12,476 nt of DNA from Clostridia bacterium. GTDB lineage: Bacteria > Bacillota_A > Clostridia > UMGS1810. A program made the translations under genes and the position numbers. Location of the stretch: NCBI GenBank assembly GCA_017437345.1, contig JAFSBJ010000243.1, forward strand, positions 1-12,476, read 5' to 3'. Shown here one piece after another: positions 5,593 through 12,476 of the stretch. Positions within the stretch are counted from its first letter, which is position 1; the number at the start of each line of letters is the position of its first letter. Under the pieces are notes generated by a model that ran no database searches, had not been told where the DNA came from, and worked only from the letters and a program-made list of their open reading frames with translations.

Positions 5593-6855
5593 ATGCTTAC
5601 CAAAGCACCAAAAGGAACAATGGATATATTACCCGATATATCATATAAATGGCAGTATATCGAAAAGGAAATTCAGAAAATATGCAAGCAGTTTGGCGTA
5701 AAGGAAATCCGCACACCTGTTTTTGAACACACAGAGCTTTTTCAGCGCGGCGTTGGCGACACAACCGATGTTGTTGAAAAAGAAATGTATACTTTTCTTG
5801 ACAAAGGCGATCGCAGCATAACTCTTCGCCCCGAAGGAACTGCAAGTGCAGTAAGAAGCTTCATTGAGCATGGAATGTTTAATAATCCTCAGCCAACAAA
5901 GCTTTTCTATAATATCAGCGCCTATCGCTACGAAAAACCCCAGGCAGGCCGCTACAGAGAGTTTCATCAGTTCGGTGTTGAATATTTCGGCACCCAGTCG
6001 CCCACAGCAGATGCAGAAATGATTTCCCTTCCATGGACTCTTTATAAGCGTCTTGGTCTCACAGGACTCACAGTAAATATCAACAGCATAGGCTGCCCTA
6101 AATGCCGCAAGGAATATAACGAAAAATTAAAGGCATATTTAAAGCCCCACTTCGACGAACTCTGCGACACCTGCAAAAACCGCTACGACCGCAATCCCAT
6201 GAGAATTATGGATTGTAAATCCTCAATATGTAAAGATATAGTTAAAAATGCTCCCCTTTTAATAGACTGTATCTGTGATGAATGTCGTGAACATTTTGAA
6301 GCTGTTAAAAAATATCTTACCTCTATGAACATCCCCTTTGAGATAGACCCATATATCGTAAGAGGTCTTGACTATTACACCAAGACCGTGTTTGAAATCA
6401 CTGCACGAAATGAACATTCCAATGGCACAATATGCGGCGGCGGAAGATATGACGGTCTTGTTGAAGAGCTGGGCGGCAATCCGACCCCGGCTTGCGGATT
6501 TGCTCTTGGTATGGAGAGATTGCTTCTCACAATGGAAGAGCAGGGGATAGAAATTCCAAATGAAGACCGCTCCGATATTTTTGTCGGTAATATCGGCGAT
6601 GAAAGCTCTCTTTTTGCTCAGAAGCTTGTTAGCGATTTAAGAAATCTGGGCATAAAGGCCGACAGAGACCACCTTGCAAGAAGCGTTAAAGCTCAGATGA
6701 AATTTGCCAATAAGCTCGGCAGCAAATATACGGTTATTCTTGGTGATGATGAAATATCTGCAAAAAAGGTTAAGCTGAAAAATATGGATGAAGGAATTGA
6801 AACAGAAATCGAGCTTTCAGCAGAAAAAATTGCGGAATATATTAGTGCACAGTAA
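5593..6855 (+). CDS. hisS: Histidyl-tRNA synthetase
   Basis: A class II aminoacyl-tRNA synthetase that charges tRNA-His with histidine in the cytoplasm and acts as a homodimer. At 420 residues it is close to E. coli HisRS (424). The N-terminal APKGTMDILP is typical. Motif 1 leads into TPVFEHTELF. Motif 2 is recognisable as LRPEGTASAVR (R79, E81) followed by YRYEKPQAGRYREFHQ (111-126). The histidine-specific motif RGLDYYTKT begins at R257. Motif 3 is CGFALGMERL (301-310), with R309. The C-terminal ~100 residues form the anticodon-binding domain. The cysteine pairs CPKC and CDTC in the central part also occur in other HisRS of this type. AAGGTG at 5582-5587 supports the start. The stop lies 11 bp before aspS, so the two are one operon, a common Firmicutes arrangement. 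Confidence 0.97.
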   Translation: MLTKAPKGTMDILPDISYKWQYIEKEIQKICKQFGVKEIRTPVFEHTELFQRGVGDTTDVVEKEMYTFLDKGDRSITLRPEGTASAVRSFIEHGMFNNPQPTKLFYNISAYRYEKPQAGRYREFHQFGVEYFGTQSPTADAEMISLPWTLYKRLGLTGLTVNINSIGCPKCRKEYNEKLKAYLKPHFDELCDTCKNRYDRNPMRIMDCKSSICKDIVKNAPLLIDCICDECREHFEAVKKYLTSMNIPFEIDPYIVRGLDYYTKTVFEITARNEHSNGTICGGGRYDGLVEELGGNPTPACGFALGMERLLLTMEEQGIEIPNEDRSDIFVGNIGDESSLFAQKLVSDLRNLGIKADRDHLARSVKAQMKFANKLGSKYTVILGDDEISAKKVKLKNMDEGIETEIELSAEKIAEYISAQ

Positions 6856-6866
6856 GGAGAAAAACA

Positions 6867-8657
6867 ATGGATTTTGAAAAATTAAACGGACTTAAAAGAA
6901 CTCATAAATGCGGTGAACTCACAAAGGCAGACGCCGGATGTGAAGTTGTTGTTATGGGCTTTACCAACTCTGTAAGAAATCTTGGCGCCCTCAACTTTAT
7001 AAATATAAGAGATATTTCCGGCATAGTTCAGACAGTTTTCAGCACCGACAACAGTGAAATGTATGAAAAAGCTTCAAAGGTAAGAGGCGAATATGTTATC
7101 GCAGTAAAAGGTATTGTAAAATTAAGAGATGAATCAGCTGTAAATAAAGATATGGCAACAGGCGAAATAGAAATCGAAGCAAATGAACTCCGAATTCTTT
7201 CATCTGCCAAAACTCCCCCGTTCTATATTGTTGAAAACAGTGATGTTAAGGAAGAACTCCGCCTGCAGTATCGCTATCTTGATTTAAGAAGACCAGATAT
7301 GCAGAGAAGAATGCTTTTAAGAAGCAAGGTTGCCAAAATCGTTCGCGATTATTACGAAGACAATGGTTTTCTTGAAATCGAAACTCCTATCCTTGTTAAG
7401 AGTACTCCCGAAGGCGCAAGAGATTATCTTGTTCCAAGCCGTGTTCATAATGGATGCTTCTATGCTCTCCCTCAGTCACCTCAGCAGTATAAACAGCTTT
7501 TAATGCTCTCCGGTATGGACAGATACTTCCAGATTGCAAAATGCTTCCGTGACGAAGATTTAAGAGCCGACCGTCAGCCCGAATTCACTCAGATAGATTT
7601 GGAAATGTCTTTTGTTGATGAAGACGATGTTATGACAGTAAACGAAGGTCTTTTAAAGAGAGTTTTCAAGGAAATAAAAGGAATAGATCTTGAAACTCCC
7701 TTTATCCGTATGCCCTATAGCGAAGCTATGAATCGCTTCGGCTCCGATAAACCCGATACCCGCTTCGGCCTTGAAATAACCGATATTTCTTCAGTTGTTG
7801 CAGGCTGTGATTTTTCTGTGTTTGCCTCTGCAATAGAAAATGGCGGAAGTGTAAGAGCAATAAATGCCAAAGGTCTTGGCGATAAGATTTCAAGAAAAAA
7901 TATTGATTCTCTTGGCGAATTTGTTAAAACCTACAGAGCCAAAGGTCTTGCCTGGATAAAGGTAAATCCCGACGGTGTTCAGTCGCCTATTGCCAAATTC
8001 TTCAGCGAAGAAAAATTAAATGAAATCTTAGCTAAAGTAGATGCCCGGGTTAATGATGTTATCTTTATTGTTGCCGATGTAAACAGTGTTGTTTTTGCAT
8101 CCCTTGGCGCTCTCAGATGCGAAATTGCAAAACGCTATGATTTAATAGATCCAAATAAATTCAATTTCCTTTGGGTAACTGACTTCCCCCTTCTCGAATA
8201 TGACGAAGAGGAAAATCGCTATGTGGCAATGCACCACCCCTTCACAGCTCCCAAGGATGAAGACCTCCACCTTCTCGACACAGACCCCGGCAAGGTGAGA
8301 GCAAAAGCATATGACATCATCTTAAACGGTGTTGAACTCGGTGGCGGAAGTATGAGAATTTATAATTCCGACCTTCAGCAGAAAATGTTTGAGGTAATAG
8401 GTCTTGAAAAGGAAGAAATCGAAGCACGCTTCGGATTCCTTATAGATGCCTTCAAATATGGCGCACCCCCTCACGGTGGTATGGCATATGGCTTCGACAG
8501 AATGCTTATGCTCTTAGATGGCACCGACTCCATAAGAGATGTTATAGCATTTCCAAAGGTTCAGAATGCGTCAGAGCTTATGACATCATCCCCCGACACA
8601 GTAGATCCCAAGCAGCTTGACGAGCTTGGAATTGCAATTATCAAAAAGGAAGAATAA
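6867..8657 (+). CDS. aspS: Aspartyl-tRNA synthetase (bacterial type)
   Basis: A class IIb synthetase that attaches aspartate to tRNA-Asp, and also to tRNA-Asn in organisms using the transamidation route. The 596 residues match the bacterial type (E. coli 590), including the inserted GAD domain at ~290-420. The N-terminal OB-fold binds the anticodon. The catalytic core shows ETPILVKSTPEGARDYLVP, QSPQQYKQ (Q203-K209), motif 2 FRDEDLRADRQPEFTQ from F227, and motif 3 GGMAYGFDRMLML with R545. AAGGAG at 6854-6859 overlaps the hisS stop, leaving the usual gap to the ATG. One oddity is the OB-fold stretch normally written G-W-V-x-R-R-R-D-L-G-G-L-I-F. Here residues 31-44 read GFTNSVRNLGALNF, lacking two of the three arginines. 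Whether the enzyme discriminates tRNA-Asp from tRNA-Asn cannot be told from this window. Confidence 0.96.
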   Translation: MDFEKLNGLKRTHKCGELTKADAGCEVVVMGFTNSVRNLGALNFINIRDISGIVQTVFSTDNSEMYEKASKVRGEYVIAVKGIVKLRDESAVNKDMATGEIEIEANELRILSSAKTPPFYIVENSDVKEELRLQYRYLDLRRPDMQRRMLLRSKVAKIVRDYYEDNGFLEIETPILVKSTPEGARDYLVPSRVHNGCFYALPQSPQQYKQLLMLSGMDRYFQIAKCFRDEDLRADRQPEFTQIDLEMSFVDEDDVMTVNEGLLKRVFKEIKGIDLETPFIRMPYSEAMNRFGSDKPDTRFGLEITDISSVVAGCDFSVFASAIENGGSVRAINAKGLGDKISRKNIDSLGEFVKTYRAKGLAWIKVNPDGVQSPIAKFFSEEKLNEILAKVDARVNDVIFIVADVNSVVFASLGALRCEIAKRYDLIDPNKFNFLWVTDFPLLEYDEEENRYVAMHHPFTAPKDEDLHLLDTDPGKVRAKAYDIILNGVELGGGSMRIYNSDLQQKMFEVIGLEKEEIEARFGFLIDAFKYGAPPHGGMAYGFDRMLMLLDGTDSIRDVIAFPKVQNASELMTSSPDTVDPKQLDELGIAIIKKEE

Positions 8658-8702
8658 ATAGCCATTGGCTATCAAAACAGCCGAACTCTTGTTCGGCTTT
8701 TC
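8658..8702 (+). terminator. Tandem hairpins and intrinsic terminator after aspS
   Basis: Immediately after the stop, ATAGCC (8658-8663) pairs with GGCTAT (8667-8672) around ATT. A second hairpin, GCCGAAC (8680-8686) with GTTCGGC (8691-8697) around TCTT, is followed by four T (8698-8701). The second is a rho-independent terminator with a short T-run. The first may protect the 3' end or assist. Confidence 0.8.
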
Positions 8703-8774
8703 GTGCATATTTTTCGTTTATATTAAAATGAGTAATATTCTTGTCTACAAAGCAGTTAAAAGGAGAAAAACTCT

Positions 8775-9737
8775 ATGATAGAAGTAAAAAACCTTACCAA
8801 AAAATATGGTTCAAAAAAGGTTCTCGATGATGTGAGCTTCACAGTTGAAAATGGTGAAGTTTTAGGCTTTCTGGGACCAAACGGAGCCGGAAAAAGTACA
8901 ACCCTCAATATTATCACAGGCTATATTTCATCCACAGAAGGCTCTGTCACTATAGACGGAATCGACATTATGGATGATGCTATCGGCTATAAGAAGAAAA
9001 TCGGCTATCTTCCCGAAATCCCACCTCTCTACACAGACATGAAGGTATGGGAATATCTTGATTTTGTGTGTGATTTGAAAAAAGCCGATAAAGAATCTAT
9101 CGAAAGAATTCTTGAAGAAGTGAAGATAACCGATGTAAAAGACTATCTTATCCGAAATCTTTCAAAGGGCTATCGTCAGAGAGTGGGCATCGCCCAGGCT
9201 CTTATAGGCGATCCCGATATTCTTATTTTAGATGAGCCCACAGTAGGTCTTGACCCTATGCAGATAATAGACATCAGAAATGTAATCTCTGATTTGGGCA
9301 AAAAAAAGACACTTATCATAAGCTCCCATATTCTTTCTGAAATAAGTGCGGTATGCTCAAGGGTTTTAATAATCAATAAGGGCAGAATCATTGCAGAAGA
9401 CACTCCCGAAAATCTTGCATCTCAGCTTTCGGGGCAGAATAAATTCATCCTTCGTGCCGAAGGTTCAAGAGAAGATATTGAAAATGCTCTTACAAAAATA
9501 TCCGGCATAGATCGCTTTGAATATAAAGACACCAAAGATGAAGAACACGATTACATTATAGCTGCAAAAAATGGTCATGACATAAGAAAGACTCTCTTTA
9601 AGACTCTTGCCAATGCCGACCTTTCAATTCTTATGTTTAAAGCCTATGATGTATCCTTAGAGGATATATTCATAACTCTTACCGAAAAAGCAAAGGAGGA
9701 AAACAGCAATGGAAAATCCGAAGAATCCGAAGATTGA
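8775..9737 (+). CDS. ABC-2 type transporter ATP-binding protein (GldA-like)
   Basis: The cytoplasmic ATPase of an ABC-2 transporter. Hydrolysis here should drive the membrane permease encoded next. The Walker A motif GPNGAGKST spans residues 34-42 and the Q-loop position reads GYLPE (E81), a form common in this branch. The signature LSKGYRQ is at 129-135, Walker B ILILDEP with D153 and E154 at 149-155, the D-loop GLDP at 158-161 and the H-loop H185. The ~100 residues after the H-loop are the C-terminal extension typical of GldA/NatA-like ATPases. At 320 residues the length is normal. AAAAGGAG at 8758-8765 sits 9 bp before the ATG. The final 29 bp overlap the next gene in another frame, and the tail ends in acidic SEESED. 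With its GldF-, GldG- and DUF4340-like neighbours it is part of a four-component complex of unknown substrate. Confidence 0.94.
   Translation: MIEVKNLTKKYGSKKVLDDVSFTVENGEVLGFLGPNGAGKSTTLNIITGYISSTEGSVTIDGIDIMDDAIGYKKKIGYLPEIPPLYTDMKVWEYLDFVCDLKKADKESIERILEEVKITDVKDYLIRNLSKGYRQRVGIAQALIGDPDILILDEPTVGLDPMQIIDIRNVISDLGKKKTLIISSHILSEISAVCSRVLIINKGRIIAEDTPENLASQLSGQNKFILRAEGSREDIENALTKISGIDRFEYKDTKDEEHDYIIAAKNGHDIRKTLFKTLANADLSILMFKAYDVSLEDIFITLTEKAKEENSNGKSEESED
9693..9699 (+). promoter_or_regulatory. Strong Shine-Dalgarno site fixing the permease start
   Basis: AAGGAGG lies inside the ATPase gene, nine bases before the ATG at 9709. It strongly supports the long form of the permease, with its acidic head, over a start at the in-frame ATG at 9967, which has no such site. 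The overlap suggests translational coupling. Confidence 0.8.
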
Positions 9738-10662
9738 TGAAATAGAAAAAGACATTAGCGAAGAAAACGAAGACATCGTGATCGAAACTGCAGAAGATGA
9801 AGAGAAGCCTATAAGTGAAGCTAGTGAAGGTGACAAAGAAGCTTCTGAAGCTTATGAAGAAGTCGCAGACGACGATGACGATGACTACGACGACGATGAT
9901 GACGATGAAGATGATGACGACGAACCCCGCTATACAAAACCCAGCAAAACAGCTGTTGAAGCCATAATGAAGAAGGAACTCCTCCTTTATTTCTCAACTC
10001 CCACAGCCTATGTGTTTATTGCATCCTTTGTTTGCGTGAGCGCTATTCTGTTTACAATTTTTAATCTCATCTATGCCAATTCATCTGTCAGTCTTATTTT
10101 CTCATTTTTGCCTTATCTTTTTGTAATAATGATTCCCATTCTCACCATGCGTCTTATGGCAGAAGAAAGAGCCCTCAAAACAGACCAGCTCCTTTTAACA
10201 GCCCCAATAAGCGTTGCCGCAATAGTTTGCGGAAAGCTCTTTGCAGCTTTATATGTTTTCGGCATGGCAATCATAATAATGCTTATGTATCCTGTTATCT
10301 TAAGCTTTTATTCAACCGTTGCCTGGGGAATAGTTCTGTCAAATTATATCGGCTTTTTCCTTATGGGAAGTGCGTTTATCGCCATTGGTATTTTCATCTC
10401 TTCTCTAACAGAAAATCAGCTTGTTTCCGCCATAGTAACTATAGCGCTTCTTCTTGCAAGCTTTCTTGTGTCCTATGGAATAAAGCCATCAGGCGTAGCT
10501 ATTATAGATGCTGTCCTTTCAGCGTTTTCAGTTCCCAAACACTTTGATAATTTCTTTATCGGTATTATAGACATTGTTTCTGTTATCTATTATCTCAGCA
10601 TAACAGCAATCTTTACTCTTCTCACAATCTATCGCACCGAAAAAAGACGAATTTCCAGATAG
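9709..10662 (+). CDS. ABC-2 transporter permease (GldF-like) with acidic N-terminal extension
   Basis: The membrane subunit paired with the ATPase just upstream. The transporter part begins near residue 83 with the interface motif MKKELLLYFSTPTAYVF (from M87), as in GldF-type ABC-2 permeases. About six hydrophobic helices follow, with the cytoplasmic segment MRLMAEERALKTDQLLLTAPIS, typical of the family, between helices 2 and 3. The C-terminus is basic (RTEKRRISR). The first ~80 residues are an added, probably disordered cytoplasmic head rich in Asp and Glu. Residues 54-71 contain 16 Asp. GldF proteins without it are about 230-250 residues, against 317 here. The gene starts 29 bp inside the ATPase gene, and its TAG stop shares bases with the next gene's ribosome binding site, so coupled translation is likely. 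The transported or moved substrate is unknown. Confidence 0.9.
   Translation: MENPKNPKIDEIEKDISEENEDIVIETAEDEEKPISEASEGDKEASEAYEEVADDDDDDYDDDDDDEDDDDEPRYTKPSKTAVEAIMKKELLLYFSTPTAYVFIASFVCVSAILFTIFNLIYANSSVSLIFSFLPYLFVIMIPILTMRLMAEERALKTDQLLLTAPISVAAIVCGKLFAALYVFGMAIIIMLMYPVILSFYSTVAWGIVLSNYIGFFLMGSAFIAIGIFISSLTENQLVSAIVTIALLLASFLVSYGIKPSGVAIIDAVLSAFSVPKHFDNFFIGIIDIVSVIYYLSITAIFTLLTIYRTEKRRISR
9715..9732 (+). repeat. 9-bp tandem duplication within the gene overlap
   Basis: AATCCGAAG occurs twice in a row. The unit is a multiple of three, so both overlapping reading frames stay open. It encodes SEESE in the ATPase tail and NPKNPK in the permease head. It probably arose by slippage. Confidence 0.7.
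9868..9924 (+). repeat. GAY-rich simple repeat encoding an Asp tract
   Basis: Nineteen codons, nearly all GAC or GAT, encode six Asp, Tyr, six Asp, Glu, four Asp, Glu. GAC and GAT are mixed irregularly, so this is not a fresh single-codon expansion and may be held by selection on the protein. Confidence 0.8.
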
Positions 10663-10666
10663 GAGG
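10661..10666 (+). promoter_or_regulatory. Shine-Dalgarno site overlapping the permease stop
   Basis: AGGAGG shares its first two bases with the permease TAG stop (10660-10662) and lies eight bases before the ATG at 10675. This fixes the start of the GldG-like gene and suggests ribosomes pass directly from one gene to the next. Confidence 0.75.
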
Positions 10667-10674
10667 TAATTGCT

Positions 10675-12114
10675 ATGAATAAAAAAAGAAAATATGCCTA
10701 CACAGCAATGACCTCTGCAATTTTAATGATAGTTGCAATAATCATTGTTAATTTAATAGCTTCTGCCATATCTGATAAAATAGCTTTAAAGCTCGACCTT
10801 ACAAAAGATAACATCTTAAGCTTTTCCGATACAACAAAAGAAGTTATAAAGGAATTGGATACCGAGGTTAAAATCATATCCCTCATTCCTGAATCCGATA
10901 ATTCAAGAGAAATGATTCAGATAGATGAAATTCTAAAAAAATATGAGCGTTCATCTTCAAAAATCAGCTATTCAAGAGTAAACACAAAAAGAAACCCCGC
11001 TGTTTTAAATAAATATCTTTCAAATGGTAAACCCCTTGAAAGCGACTATTATGTTATTTTTGAAACAGAAAGAATGTATAGTGTTGTAGCTGTAAATGAC
11101 CTTCTGATGATGTATAAAGATAACTCCACCAACTCTATCCTTGCAGGGGCCTTAAGTGCCGAGCAGTATTTTTCATCTGCCATAGTTAAGGTAACCAAGG
11201 GAAGCAACATCACAGCTTATGTTCTTTCAGGTCATGGCGAATGTTTTGACGCCGAGATTTTCCGCACAAAAATTCTCCCCGGCTCAGGCTATGAATTTAA
11301 AGATCTTTCCCTTGTGTCGGAAAATATCCCCGAAAAGGCAGATATGCTCATTATTTCATCTCCCGAAAATGACTATTCTGCAGAGGAAATAGAAAAAATT
11401 GATAAATATCTTAAAAAAGGCGGAGACATCGCCATCATTGCCGATGCCATAACAGGCGATATGACCAATCTTTTTGGCTATATGTCGGAATGGGGCGTAA
11501 GCTTTGAAAATGGTATGGCGGCAGACGACGACCAGTCAAATTATGCCGGCTACAAAACATATGTTTTAGCTCAGCTTGAAAATAATGACATTGTAAAAAC
11601 AATGGGCATAAGCGGACAGCAGACAGTTTTCCCGCTTTCCCGTCCGATTCTTTTAAAGGAAAAAGTGGGAGTTACATCCTCTGTTTTAGCCACAACAGGC
11701 AAAAATGGCTATGTTAAAGAAAATGTTTATTCTTCCGTTGATTCATTTGAGGAAGGCGACATCCGCAAAAAATCCAACCTTGCAGTTATGCTCACAAAGC
11801 AGAATTCTGTTGACAGTCGCTCAAATATGTTTGTTGTGGGCACAAGTCTCTTTATGGGCGACTACACCTCAGAAAGCTCTCAGTTCTACACACTTCTCGA
11901 CGAAAGTGCAAACAGAAAGTTCTGCTCAGGCGTATTTTCCTATATGACCGACCAGCCCTCAAGCTTTTATATAATGCCCAAAAACATTGTTCAGGATAAG
12001 GTTATCATAAATCAGATGAGCATCTATATCTACAGTATGATAACAATTCTCATTATCCCTCTTGTAATTCTTGCATGGGGCCTTATAACCTGGCTCAGAA
12101 GGAGATATTCCTGA
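10675..12114 (+). CDS. GldG-like ABC transporter auxiliary protein (ABC_transp_aux family)
   Basis: A 479-residue membrane-anchored protein with one N-terminal helix (~12-32) and one C-terminal helix (~450-473). The large domain between them should lie outside the cytoplasmic membrane. The GldG signature follows the first helix: LDLTKDNILSFSDTTKEV (40-57). Further in is YVLSGHGE, with G186-H187-G188-E189, typical of the ABC_transp_aux (IFT52-like) fold. Then DMLIISSPENDYSAEEIEKI and KKGGDIAIIAD match the glutamine-amidotransferase-like core of this family. The protein ends with a basic WLRRRYS stop-transfer signal. GldG works with GldA and GldF in Bacteroidetes gliding, but relatives occur widely in non-gliding bacteria, where their role is unknown. 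The start is set by AGGAGG at 10661-10666. The stop TGA shares one base with the ATG of the next gene. Confidence 0.88.
   Translation: MNKKRKYAYTAMTSAILMIVAIIIVNLIASAISDKIALKLDLTKDNILSFSDTTKEVIKELDTEVKIISLIPESDNSREMIQIDEILKKYERSSSKISYSRVNTKRNPAVLNKYLSNGKPLESDYYVIFETERMYSVVAVNDLLMMYKDNSTNSILAGALSAEQYFSSAIVKVTKGSNITAYVLSGHGECFDAEIFRTKILPGSGYEFKDLSLVSENIPEKADMLIISSPENDYSAEEIEKIDKYLKKGGDIAIIADAITGDMTNLFGYMSEWGVSFENGMAADDDQSNYAGYKTYVLAQLENNDIVKTMGISGQQTVFPLSRPILLKEKVGVTSSVLATTGKNGYVKENVYSSVDSFEEGDIRKKSNLAVMLTKQNSVDSRSNMFVVGTSLFMGDYTSESSQFYTLLDESANRKFCSGVFSYMTDQPSSFYIMPKNIVQDKVIINQMSIYIYSMITILIIPLVILAWGLITWLRRRYS
12099..12104 (+). promoter_or_regulatory. Shine-Dalgarno site for the DUF4340 gene
   Basis: AAGGAG inside the last codons of the GldG-like gene lies nine bases before the ATG at 12114. 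The start and stop codons overlap as TGATG, a typical sign of translational coupling. Confidence 0.75.
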
Positions 12115-12476
12115 TGTTTAATAAAAAAATACTGATTCCCCTTCTTATAGTTGTTGTTCTTCTTGGAATCCTTCTTGCAGTAACAATGCTTGGCGGAGAA
12201 GAAAGAGAAAGCAACGATATATCATCTGATAGCTCAGATAGCTATGATGTAAACTATATCTTCGATGTTGATTCCGATTCAATAAAATTAATAAGCGTAA
12301 AGCTAAGTGATGAAAGCTTCACCTTTGTGAAGGAAGGTAGCAAATGGACGCTTAAAAACAGCCCCAATACCTCCATCAGCACAAGCGCAGTCACCTCTCT
12401 GGCATCATCAATTGCAAATCTTAGCTATGATGAACTCATAGACGATGGAAGCATAACAAAAGAAGATTGCAGAATA
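12114..12476 (+). CDS. DUF4340 family membrane-anchored protein (3' end cut by the window)
   Basis: The first 121 codons of a gene that runs off the window edge. The N-terminus MFNKKILIPLLIVVVLLGIL is a signal-anchor helix (~5-26). It is followed by a Ser/Asp-rich linker (ERESNDISSDSSDSYD). A domain then begins with IFDVDSDSIKLISVKLSDESFTFVKEGSKW. A short strand ending F-x-x-x-x-x-x-W and then a segment asking whether serine-rich stretches are 'zero' (SAVTSLASSIANLSYDELI) are typical of DUF4340. Proteins of this family often follow GldG-like genes. The bulk should be extracytoplasmic and probably contacts the GldG-like domain. It overlaps the upstream stop by one base. Function is unknown, and length and C-terminal features cannot be judged here. 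Confidence 0.8.
   Translation, partial: MFNKKILIPLLIVVVLLGILLAVTMLGGEERESNDISSDSSDSYDVNYIFDVDSDSIKLISVKLSDESFTFVKEGSKWTLKNSPNTSISTSAVTSLASSIANLSYDELIDDGSITKEDCRI

Noticed and set aside
8703..8774. Promoter for the ABC operon
   Set aside because: TAATAT at 8733 and TATATT at 8719 resemble -10 boxes, but neither has a credible -35 box at 16-18 bp. The region is only AT-rich, so no promoter is called even though the upstream terminator suggests one should exist.
9967..10662. Shorter permease starting at the in-frame ATG at 9967
   Set aside because: This would give a typical GldF length, but no ribosome binding site precedes it. An excellent AAGGAGG sits in place for the ATG at 9709.
1..12476. 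CRISPR array, rRNA, intact insertion sequence or prophage genes
   Set aside because: No regularly spaced repeats, rRNA segments, transposase, integrase or phage structural genes are visible.

Overview
The window looks like a chromosomal segment of a low-GC, anaerobic Clostridia-type Firmicute, possibly an uncultured gut Oscillospiraceae or relative. The reasons are strong AGGAGG-type ribosome binding sites, A/T-ending codons, sigma-A-like promoters, a hisS-aspS tandem, an MEP-pathway kinase and DUF4358/DUF4340 proteins. The taxon is an inference from gene content and style. All genes are on the + strand.

Layout: (1) ispE (52-897) with its own extended -10 promoter and a strong intrinsic terminator. 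(2) A two-gene surface-polymer acylation unit (1060-5015) behind a near-consensus promoter. It holds an AlgI/PatA-type MBOAT membrane acyltransferase followed by a very large membrane-anchored protein that joins an AlgJ/AlgX-like DHHW domain, a second SGNH/GDSL hydrolase domain and a DUF4358 domain. (3) A 577-bp gene-free stretch (5016-5592). Most of it is a 389-bp element (5005-5393) with ~30-bp terminal inverted repeats, packed with nested stem structures. The rest is the promoter and ~90-nt leader of hisS. (4) hisS-aspS (5593-8657), 11 bp apart, closed by a double hairpin/terminator. (5) An ABC-2 transporter operon (8775 to the window end): GldA-like ATPase, GldF-like permease with an Asp-rich cytoplasmic head, GldG-like ABC_transp_aux protein and a DUF4340 protein cut by the window edge. 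Genes in this operon overlap or nearly touch, so they are probably co-translated.

How the genes work together: the MBOAT would carry an acyl group across the membrane, and its SGNH-type partner would place it on, or remove it from, an extracellular polymer. In the last operon the ATPase and permease would form the membrane motor, while the GldG-like and DUF4340 proteins present large extracytoplasmic domains. The substrate of this complex is unknown in Firmicutes. The least explained sequence is the structured 5005-5393 element. Its ends share the motif AGGGA(N)TGTAA with two ~40-bp palindromes, at 910-949 and 5084-5124, which suggests a dispersed repeat family in this genome.
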